Of a stretch of 64,000 nt of DNA, positions 55,375 to 64,000 are shown piece by piece. The number at the start of each line of letters is the position of its first letter. Positions within the stretch are counted from its first letter, which is position 1. The stretch lies in NCBI GenBank assembly GCA_028023455.1, contig JAQFVV010000027.1:4649845-4713844 (forward strand). Reading direction: 5' to 3'. The notes under the pieces are model-generated. The model worked only from the letters and a program-made list of their open reading frames with translations, was not told the origin of the DNA and ran no database searches. The DNA is from Epiperipatus broadwayi. Its lineage: Eukaryota; Onychophora; Udeonychophora; Euonychophora; Peripatidae. The position numbers were made by a program, and so were the translations under genes.

Positions 55375-55630
55375 TAAAATAATATTTTATTAGTCATTCA
55401 TTAGACTAAAGATTATCCAATAATGAATAATATTTCTGTAGTGTATATGTAAGAGATTGTGGTCTAAGGCCAACTGATGAGTACTGGCTCAGTAAAAAAT
55501 GTGCCTCTCCGAGATCACAGATCTTTTTCACATGTCTTTGGTCATATGCTTATGATTACATACAAGGTGTTAAAAATGGATAGAAACAGTGCCTACTTTC
55601 ATGGGATAATTTAGAAAATATTACCCTATA
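55375..55630 (+). mobile_element. family E element copy
   Basis: ATTAGTCATTCATTAGACTA (from about 55389), AATATTTCTGTAGTG, the hammerhead-like block, then GGTCATATGC-TATGATTACA and AAGGTGTTAAAAATGGATAG match 31618-31980. The right terminal inverted repeat is missing. Confidence 0.7.
55466..55512 (+). ncRNA. hammerhead with G12 to A, decayed (family E)
   Basis: CTGATGA (55474-55480), stem II GTACTG-GCT-CAGTA, then A-rich sequence where GAAA should be. Stem III no longer closes well. Same G12 change as the other family E copies. Confidence 0.45.
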
Positions 55631-55831
55631 GAAATATTATGATACAATAAGTTTTTATTATTTTTTTAAATAAAGTGAATGAATGAAACACACATAGTAA
55701 ATATATACATAAATGTACTTCCTCAAGTTATTATTAATAACTACATTATTGTATTTATGTTTTAATTTTGTTTATAATGTACTATTTGTAAACAAAAAAT
55801 TCTGGAAAACTTTACAATATTTAAAAATAAA

Positions 55832-55880
55832 TAATAGCTATAGCCAGCTTTCAGCATATCTGCCATCCTCAGTAGCATTT
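55832..55880 (-). ncRNA. hammerhead ribozyme, CTGAGGA type, structurally complete
   Basis: Minus strand: GCTA, CTGAGGA (55866-55872), stem II GGCA-GATA-TGCT, GAAA (55849-55852), stem III AGC-TG-GCT, A, then TAGC pairing with GCTA. All core positions and three helices are present. It lies in an isolated AT-rich stretch that may be a solo Penelope-type terminal repeat. No second copy in the window. Confidence 0.7.
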
Positions 55881-55899
55881 TCAGTTAAAATTTAAAATA

Positions 55900-56595
55900 A
55901 ATAAAAAATCTCATTAAAATCAAAGAACATTAATGTTCTCACATAAATGGCCACCTTTTCATAATTTATGTATATTAACCCAATTATATTGTTTATTTAA
56001 TAAATGTCTGAAATTTACAAAATATGACTCTTACTTTTTTTTCTATTTATAAAATAAAACTGTCAAAGAAAAACTTCTATTCCAAATAACTGAATGATCT
56101 GAAAATACAGATTTAAATCTATCCATTGGACATCTCAATTCATTATACTATTTGCTATTTATTTATATGTGCATCTGTGTTATATATGTGTGTTGAAAAG
56201 TACTGTACACATGCAGTTTAATAAACAATACATATTCTATTCTAATCAAAGATTGTCATAAAATGTGCTATTATGCTCAATGTATGATATACTCTAGGGA
56301 GACTTTGAATAAAATATAATGGATATTGTGGCTCCATTGTACATTTAATATATTATTTTTTTACTATTAAATCTTTAATTCTCCAACTTACATAGTATTT
56401 TAAAACAAGAGCATTCTCCCTACTGTAGCACTATCTACTGTAAGCTTCAGAAATCAGTAATTTTTTATTGCATTTAAATTTCTCACCGATAAAGACAAAA
56501 ACAAAAATTGGCCTATGAATAGGATTTAATGGTAAAAAAATGTCTGGTAATTTGCTTACAGTAAATAACACTAGATGGAGGCACTCTTGTTATAA
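55900..56595. other. AT-rich intergenic DNA
   Basis: Nothing recognised. Confidence 0.5.
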
Positions 56596-57150
56596 AATAA
56601 TAAATTTATTAATAAAGAATAGGGAGTTAGAGAGATTGAGAACTAGTATGGAGAATAAAAAGAGTTTAAATATATATAGAAATAAACAGAATATTAGGTG
56701 TGAGTTAATATATGATAATAGTAAGGAAAGTAGTTTATTGTTTAAGGATCGAATGGGATCTTTAGCTACAAGAGAATATACATGTAAATGGAAAAATATG
56801 GAGGATTTATTTTGTAAATTATGTAAGGAAAGAATAGAAAATATTAGGAATTTGTTAATTGAATGTAAATGTGTGAAAACAGAAAAGGTGCATATAATGA
56901 AGTTATGGAAGAATAAATATGAAAGTTAATTATTGGTTTTTATGCTGGGTTTGGGAAAAGATAAGAGGGATTTAGATATAAAGGCAATAGAGTTGACAAA
57001 GATTATGTTGTGGAAATGGGATGGAGCAGAATATGGAAAAACTTAGAGTAGGGAATGGAAAATTAAGTGGCTAATAGGTTTATCTGGGCATAATTGCTCA
57101 GATATTCTTGACTTCGTTTAAGGAAAAGCCACAGTACATCACATCACATC
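56596..57150 (+). mobile_element. LINE-X 3' fragment, well preserved C-terminus
   Basis: Inserted 5'-truncated copy. The frame at about 56600-56929 is open to a stop. It contains LLIKNRELERLRTSMENKKS, LFKDRMGSLATREYTCKW and a Cys-His finger CKLCKERIENIRNLLIECKC, typical of the C-terminal zinc finger of several LINE clades. Then come ~200 bp of 3' UTR and TTCTTGACTTCGTTTAAGGA with ACATC repeats. The start codon at 56540 lies in flanking DNA, so the 129-codon frame is a chance fusion. Confidence 0.85.
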
Positions 57151-57159
57151 ATTATATTT

Positions 57160-58170
57160 TATATCACATCACATACCTAAGTCTAATATTAAATGCTAAA
57201 AAATGAAATTAGTTCTAGAAAACATTTTAAAACAAAATTGTCTACATGACATTCCAAGCTTAATTGGAAAGAACTTCAAATAACTAATTTCCAATGGCAG
57301 ATTAAAAATAGTTTAGAATGATTATAAAATTGCATTATGTCTATGAGTACATTTGCAAGGAAAATGCTGCTTTGCATAGTAGTACCATTTTTTTAACCTA
57401 GAACACTTCGTCTCTCTAATTATAAAAGATTTATTTATGCAAATTTTTTATATAAATACAGTATATTAGAATTCTACTTTTAACTTTTCAAATTTTGATC
57501 TATTATTTAAATGTTATTACATCCTATCTCATAAACTATTTGTTGATCATCTTTTCTGAATGATTTGGTATAGCAGTAGAGTAACTGACTTTGAAATGTA
57601 AGGATCTCAGATAACTTCATGTTTTGGCCCTTTTGACACACAAACTTCTTATAAATTTTAACAATAAAACCATTCCATTATTTTTTTATTAACATGTCTA
57701 TATTATATAGTTTCACTTTGTTCAAATTTATTCAATTCATTAAAATTGCTCTTACAAAAAAGTTTAAATTTCTTTAAAATGGATAAAAATTATGAACATT
57801 AAAACAAAAAACACTTGATATGTCTTCTGAATATGTGCACAAGTATTTTTATTGTAAAATAAAAATTCTAAAGCTAAAGTAGTTTTTATTTGTTTTTAGG
57901 TACTTGTTTATTATCCTGTTGTACTAAACTTGGCAGCCATTTTTTAAAATTATACAGGTTCAGGGGCCTACAAATATTTATTTATGCTTTTTTCCAATTT
58001 TATTCTGCCTAATATGTATTAGTCATCAAGTTTTAAACAATTAATAAATCAATTATAAATTCCATTCACAAGGTTTACTTCAAATTTTTTTTATTTATAT
58101 TATGTCATTTTCCTGTATATATTAATAAAGTGGCTTAATACAAACAAAATAATAAATAATATGAAAATAG
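57160..58170. other. AT-rich intergenic DNA with one tRNA-like relic
   Basis: Near 57556-57612 the sequence GGTATAGCAGTAGAGTAACTG resembles a tRNA-derived A box followed by a GATCTCAGATAACTTC relic of a B box, possibly a decayed SINE head. Otherwise nothing is recognised. Confidence 0.35.
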
Positions 58171-58171
58171 T

Positions 58172-61100
58172 ATAATTAATGGCTGCAGAAAGGAGTTTGC
58201 TATTAACTGAAAGGAGACCTTTGATTCCTCTTGGAGGCCTTAAAGGAACCGAGCAGGGCAAATTCCTAATGTCCACTCCATACGTTCTTGTCGTTGCAGC
58301 TGTTATTACTATGTGATTATTCATATAGTATACGAACATGGATGGGCTGCTCACCAACACGCATTAGCCAGCATGGTGAGTTTATTGGCTTTTTACCTCT
58401 GAGTTTAAGATCAAGAAACATCATGGTCTTTCTTCTCAGTGCCTGGTAAGGCAGAATGAATGTTTGTGTAAATGATAAATATTTTTCCAATACATATATA
58501 CAATTATGACAGACAAAAATAAAGCATGGCCCTTATTCCCAGGAGGCTGTAAAGTCACCAACCAAGGCAGCGGTTGGTGGCTGAAGGCGGAGGGTGCTAA
58601 GAATCCCCTGATTGCGGACCCAGGCTGCCATTTGATGATGACTTTTTATTTAGGTACTTACAACTGCAGATCACTTTCAAGTGAAGGAAGATTGCAAGAA
58701 TTAGAAGAAGAACTGTCTTATATTAAATGGGACATTATTGGACTTTGTGAAGTTAGAAGAAAAGGAGAAGAAACAATTGATTTAAAAAGTGGACATATAC
58801 TCTATTATAAAGGCACACATATTGGAAATACAAGTGGAGTAGGATTCATTATAAATAAAAAGTGGAAGAACAATATTGTGGAGATTGATGGTGTATCGGA
58901 CAGAGTGACAAGATTAGTTATACAACTTAATAGCAGATACCAAATGCAGATAATTTAGGTTTATACCCCAACAAGTTCTCATAGTGATGAAGTAGTAGAA
59001 GATTTTTATATGGATGTACAAAAGGCTTTTGATCAGAGTAAACAACATTTTAAAATTGTTATGGGAGACTTTAATGCTAGAATTGGTAGACAAATGAAAG
59101 ATGAAATTGCTGTAGGTAATTTTGGTTATGGTAATAGAAATGAGAGAGGACATAGACTTGTGGAGTTTGCAGAAAAAGAAAAACTTTATATTATGAATTC
59201 ATTTTTTGAGAAAAATGTTAAAAGGAAATGGACATGGAAGCATCCAAATGAAGGTACCACAGAATTGGATTATATTTTGACTAACAGAAAATATATATTT
59301 CAAGATTGTAATGTTCCTAATAAATTTAAGACAGGAAGTGATCATCGATTAGTAAGATGTAAGATACGTGTTAATGCAAAACTAGAGAGACAAAAATTAT
59401 TATGAAAAACAATATTTACAGTTGATATTCCTAATCTTGAGAAACATTGTAATGAATTTAAATTAAAAGTTACAAATCGGTTTCAAGTGTTAGGAGATTT
59501 TGAACATGATACAGATTTGAATGAAATTAATATGAAAATAACTGATACACTTTTAAAAACTGCAACAAACATAGCTGGTAGAAAAAAGCAGCAATTGACT
59601 AATAAAATTTCTACTGAGACTAGAGAATTTATGAAGAAAAGAAGGAATATGAAGATATACAAAAATGATGCATTAAAAAGAATTGAATATCTCGAATTTT
59701 GTAAAATGGTACGGAAAAGAGTTGAAAATGATATAAGAAAGTATAACTGTGAAATAGCAAGGAAAGCTGTAGAAGAAAATAAAAGTCTCAAAAATGTTAA
59801 ACAACATTTTGGTATTGGTAGGAAATTTATATCTGCAATAAGAAAAAAAGATGGAATTATTACTAAAAAGAGAGATGACATCATGAAATTGGTAGAAGAT
59901 TTTTATCAAGAATTATATAGTAATAAAGAACAAGTACCTCCTATATCTATTACATCTTCTGAATTGCCCAGAATTTTAAATGAAGAAGTGAGACATGCAA
60001 TTAAGTGTATGAAGAAAGGAAAGGCTCCAGGAAATGATGGAATTATAATTGATATATTAAAAGAAGCAGGTGAAGAAATAGATACAATTTTAGCAAAGTT
60101 ATATACCAAATGTCTAAATGATAAAGATGTACCGGAAGATTGGAAGAATGCAGTAATAATATTAATATTTAAAAAAGGTGATAAGGAAGATATTAGAAAT
60201 TACAGACCTATCAGCCTTTTATCAGTTTTATATAAAATTTTTACCAAGATAATTACAACTCGTCTACAGAGAACTTTGGATTTCCACCAACCAAGAGAAC
60301 AAGCTGGATTTAAAAGTGGTTTTAGTACAATAGATCATATCCAAGTATTGAGAGAAGTCATAGAAAGGATAAACGAATATGAGTTGTCATTATGTTTTGG
60401 ATTTGTAGATTATGAAAAGGCATTCGATTCTATACACATTTCTTCAGTGATTAAAGCATTGGATCATCAAGGTATAGATCCAGGATATTGTCATATTTTA
60501 AAGAATATTTATAAAAATGCAACAGCAACAATTAGATTACATAATGATACTGGAAAAATCAACATTGAGAAAGGTGTAAGACAAGATGACTCCATATCTC
60601 CAAAACTCTTTACAGCAGTGCTGCAAGAAGTATTTTGTGGATTAAAATGGGAAACTAAAGGAGTGAAAGTAAATGGAGAGTATTTAAGTCATTTAGATTT
60701 CGCAGATGATGTAGTTGTTTTTGCAAATAATGCTTCAGAGCTGCAGGAAATGTTGCAGGAGTTAGCAGATGAAAGTAGAAAAGTAGGACTAAAGATAAAT
60801 GTTAAAAAGACTAAAGTAATGTTTAATCGATTTGCTCAAAATATGAAAATAAAGATTGATTATGACGAATTAGAAGAAGTTAACAGTTACAAATACCTTG
60901 GTCAGATTATTAATACAGATGGAAACATAATGGAGGAAATTAATCATAGAATTAAACTTGGTTGGAGTGCTTTTGGTAGAAATAACTTGATACTAAAAGG
61001 AAATATGCCTATGTGTTTGAAAAGGATGGTTTTTAACAAATGTGTTTTACCAGTTCTTACTTATGGATCTGAGACTTGGACACTTAATAGAAGAGCAATA

Positions 61101-61483
61101 CAGAGACTTCAGACCACTCAAAGGAGTATGGAGAGATGTATGTTGGGAGTAACAAGAAGAGATCGAAAACGCAATGGATGGGTAAGACAACAAACAGGTG
61201 TTACTGACCTTATTGAAAAAATTAAAAGATTGAAATGGAGTTAGGCTGGACATATTGCTAGAAGAAATGATAATAGATGGACAATTGAAATTTTAAACTG
61301 GATTCCAAGAGATTGTAAAAGACCCAGAAAGAGACCACATGTGAGATGGATGGATGAAATAAGAAAATGTGCAGGGGTTTTGTGGAGAAGAGAAGCTAAA
61401 GATCGGAGAAGATGGATTAAACTTGGAGAGACCTTCATCCTGCAGTGGATTGATAATGGTTGATGATGATGATGATAATTAAT
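58172..61483 (+). mobile_element. complete RTE-clade non-LTR retrotransposon with target-site duplication
   Basis: ATAATTAAT at 58172-58180 is repeated at 61475-61483, framing a 3294-bp element (58181-61474). It has a ~325-bp 5' leader, one long frame (endonuclease plus reverse transcriptase) and no real 3' UTR. The stop codon overlaps a TGATGATGATGATG tail. A short 3' end made of simple repeats and a ~3.3-kb size are hallmarks of the RTE clade. At least seven fragments of the same family lie in this window. It is the probable mobilising source type for them, but this copy is disabled by three nonsense changes. Confidence 0.93.
58506..61463 (+). pseudogene. RTE endonuclease-reverse transcriptase, 985 codons, three nonsense mutations
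   Basis: One uninterrupted reading frame apart from stops at codons 151 (TAG, 58956), 300 (TGA, 59403) and 913 (TAG, 61242). The AP-type endonuclease spans about codons 48-290: TYNCRS (51-56), CEVRR (81-85), GDFNAR (187-192), LDYI (254-257), SDHR (278-281); all catalytic landmarks are present. The reverse transcriptase spans about 480-830: YRPISLLSV (566-574), VDYEKAFDS (634-642), GVRQDDSISPK (690-700, where families normally have RQGD), FADD (732-735). The C-terminal tail has the W-x-H-(I)-A-RR-x-DNRW and RKRPH blocks. The stops fit CAG, CGA and TGG ancestors, all transitions. The start codon is the first in frame. Confidence 0.92.
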
Positions 61484-61605
61484 TTTTGTAGAAATTTTTT
61501 TAAAAAAAAAAATAACAATAATAAAAGAAATTGTAAATATTAAATACAACAGCTTCTTGCCAGCCATTTTAAATATTTATTGTAGAACTCTGAAACTGTA
61601 TAATT

Positions 61606-61742
61606 AAAAACATAGCTGTCAAGCATTGCTAGCTGAGAGATCAGCATAGCCACCTTGCAAGCAAGCAGTTGGTTGCAGACGGTTGTTGCGAGTCCACCGC
61701 CTGGCCGATGCTATGACATATGAAAAAAAAAAAACATAGCTG
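61606..61742 (+). mobile_element. tRNA-derived SINE with 12-bp target-site duplication
   Basis: AAAACATAGCTG flanks the unit (61607-61618 and 61731-61742). The ~112-bp body matches the SINE at 32395-32502: A box CTAGCTGAGAGATCAGCA, then ACCTTGCAAGCAAGCAGTTG, a B-box region GCGAGTCCACCGCC (weaker than in the other copy), CGATGCTATGACAT and an A tail. Confidence 0.9.
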
Positions 61743-63040
61743 CCAAGTTTGGTAGACAGGATAATATACAAGTACTGTTTTTTATTATTTAGTAAAAAGT
61801 AAAAAAATATGTTTTATGTATCCCCTCCTCTTTGAATGAATTCCCTAAAACTTAAACAATAGTGAGGTTTGCCATTTGTTTTACTTTTGTCTAACATGTG
61901 ACAGCCCTAATTGTTCCCATTGGTGAAAATTTTGCAAGCTTTCAACATTTGATGTTAATATTAAATCATTACTCTATAGCAATTTACAAATAAAATAAAT
62001 TCTCAAACATCATATTTGAATTTGCAAATATTGCAGTAATAAGATTGTAATTAAAAAAAGAACTCCATTATCATTCCATGATTGGAGGAGGAGCTTGATT
62101 TTATAAAATCAACAAAATCTTTTTTATTGGCATTTGTGTTTAAAATCTGAATGAACAAATATCAATATCTGATAAATCTATCATAAGATATCTAAATGTA
62201 AACTTATGATGCACAAATATTTGGGAAATATTAAACCTTATATACAAGTAATATTATAACACACTAGGGTGCCATCATAGCTGTGCTTGAATTATCATGT
62301 TTTTAGTTATGAATTTTATTTCCATCCATAAATTTCAATAAATGCCTAACATATAATATTTTTATATACTAATAAAACATAAATACCGATACTAATTAAT
62401 CAATATAAAATTAAAATATCTTTTTTTCTCCAATTAAATTATTCTCTTAACTTTGTCCAATACTTTATTCCAGTATTGCAATCTCTAAGTCATTACCAAA
62501 CCCACCCAAATCAATCTTGAAAGAACTAAAATTTATCTGGATTGTCTAGGGATAAAATAAAGTTATATTAATTTGTATCCTACCATGGCCTTTAATTATA
62601 TTTTATAATTGAAATAAATCTGTTCTGGTTGTATTTATGTGGATAGTATCTCTTCTTCACTTTGAACTATCCTATTGATAAACAAAATGATAATATCTTA
62701 ATAATCAAGTATTAAATTATTAATAAAACAAACAATAAAATATATGCAGTTGAAATATTAAACTTCTCCTAGCCCCCAATAAAATAGATGAAATATAATT
62801 TACCATTTTAGATATTCTTATATTTCATTGTTTAATCAATTATATTTATCATGTGAGAGGAAACGAATCTTTCAGACATGCGCTATTAGTATTTTATCTT
62901 AAAGATTAGTTTTCTCTCATATGATTTACACATATAGATCGCTATCACATTAATTATACTTAAATATATTTTTGTTACTATCAAAATTAATCATTATTGT
63001 CAATCTATCTATGATTATATTATTGATTTTAGAATTAAAT
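61743..63040. other. AT-rich intergenic DNA
   Basis: Nothing recognised. Confidence 0.5.
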
Positions 63041-63041
63041 T

Positions 63042-63528
63042 TGAATGAAGTGCTTTTGGTAGATATAATTTAACATTAAAAGAAAAAATATGCCTGTGTG
63101 TTTGCAAAGAAAAGGTTTTATTAAATGTGCTTTCTTGCTTATAGATCTGAGAACTTGGACACTTAACAGAAGAGTAATACAAAGGTTTCAGACCACACAA
63201 CAAAAGTATATAGAGATGTATGTTAAAAGTAACAAGAAAGGATCAAAATGAAAATATATGGGTAAGAGAACAAACAAGTGTTACTGATATCATTGAAAGA
63301 ATTTAAAAAATGAAGTGGAGTTGGGGTGGACATATTGCTAGAAGAGATGATAATTGATGGAAAATTGAAATCTTAAGTTGGATTTCAAGGAATTGTTAAA
63401 GACCTAAAAAGTAACCACTTGTGAAATGGATGGATGAAATAAAGACATGTTTTGAGGTGATGTGGGAAAGAGAGATTAAAGATTAGAGAAACTAGATTAT
63501 GGCCAAAATTATGATGATGATGATGATT
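63042..63528 (+). mobile_element. RTE retrotransposon 3' fragment, decayed
   Basis: Matches ~60965-61474 of the complete RTE: GAAGTGCTTTTGGTAGA, CTGAGAACTTGGACACTTAA, the C-terminal tail with several stops, and the ATGATGATGATGATG tail (63511-63526). It lacks the 5' 2.8 kb. Confidence 0.88.
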
Positions 63529-63529
63529 T

Positions 63530-64000
63530 ATTCATATTATCAATTTTATATTTGTAAAGAATAAAAAAATTAATATATTATTATTATAATTAACCATGTA
63601 TCCATGCATAATGCTACACATTACCTGGGGAAATTAATTGAGACATTTATTTCTGTATTCAAGTAACCGACTTCATCATTTATACCTATGCAGTGTAAAA
63701 TGAAATTTGATAGTTGAATAATGCCAACTAAAAGAAAATCAAATTAAAATATAAATTTACTATAACATTCATTAAAGCAACATTATAGAAGCTAAATTGG
63801 TAAATTTTCCTGCTTGTTTATTTCCAATGCATAAACTTTTATTCTTTACAAATTATTTACACATTTAATGTATTTATTAGAATATTAATTTGACATGTGA
63901 AAAATAATCTTAAATTTAATATATTAACTTTATTAATAAGCAGAAATGATAACCAGAAGAAAGCATTTCATTTTTATATCTTTCTGATCGAATATTAATA
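63530..64000. other. AT-rich intergenic DNA
   Basis: Nothing recognised. Confidence 0.5.

Noticed and set aside
59483-60109. Minus-strand frames within the RTE
   Set aside because: Antisense shadows of the RTE reading frame, which has diagnostic endonuclease and RT motifs on the plus strand.

Overview
The window is a very AT-rich, gene-poor, repeat-rich stretch of an animal nuclear genome. The one gene I recognise with confidence is a Twist-family bHLH transcription factor on the minus strand (46258-46683). Together with the mix of RTE, CR1/Jockey-like and Penelope-like retroelements and abundant hammerhead ribozymes, this suggests an invertebrate bilaterian. A spiralian such as a mollusc (perhaps a cephalopod) is my best guess, but that is inference and nothing in the sequence settles the taxon.

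Layout. 1-6.2 kb: mostly featureless AT-rich DNA. 6.2-12.5 kb: an RTE tail, a decayed LINE (LINE-X, minus), a 0.65-kb palindromic element carrying two hammerhead ribozymes (family A), a Penelope-like element with inverted terminal repeats (PLE-1) and a third LINE fragment. 13-19 kb: small palindromic repeats, a broken Penelope endonuclease and RTE scraps. 19.4-21.6 kb: a family A element interrupted by an antisense RTE copy whose plus strand is almost devoid of G and runs into poly-C, probably an assembly or base-calling defect. 22-24.7 kb: palindromic hammerhead elements, one inserted inside a CR1/Jockey-like LINE. 25-32.5 kb: LINE and RTE pieces, microsatellites, two more palindromic families and a tRNA-derived SINE with a 14-bp target-site duplication. 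33-41 kb: a 5' RTE fragment, PLE-2 with inverted repeats and a second CR1/Jockey-like fragment. 41-48.8 kb: an almost repeat-free block holding the Twist gene and its promoter. 49-57 kb: a dense patchwork of hammerhead palindromes, RTE and LINE-X. 58.2-61.5 kb: a complete RTE element with a 9-bp target-site duplication and one 985-codon frame broken only by three nonsense transitions. After that come a SINE and another RTE tail.

The most striking theme is the number of hammerhead self-cleaving ribozyme motifs (CTGANGA, stem II, GAAA, short stem III). They sit in at least five otherwise different repeat families, mostly arranged as long head-to-head inverted repeats. Family B combines a tRNA-like pol III promoter with a hammerhead core. 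Families A and E contain copies in which the catalytic G12 has become A while the helices are kept. Hammerheads are known from Penelope-like elements, retrozymes and schistosome SINE-like repeats, so the presence of Penelope-like elements here is consistent with these being their non-autonomous relatives. That link is inference. All helices were paired by eye and coordinates of diverged repeats are approximate.
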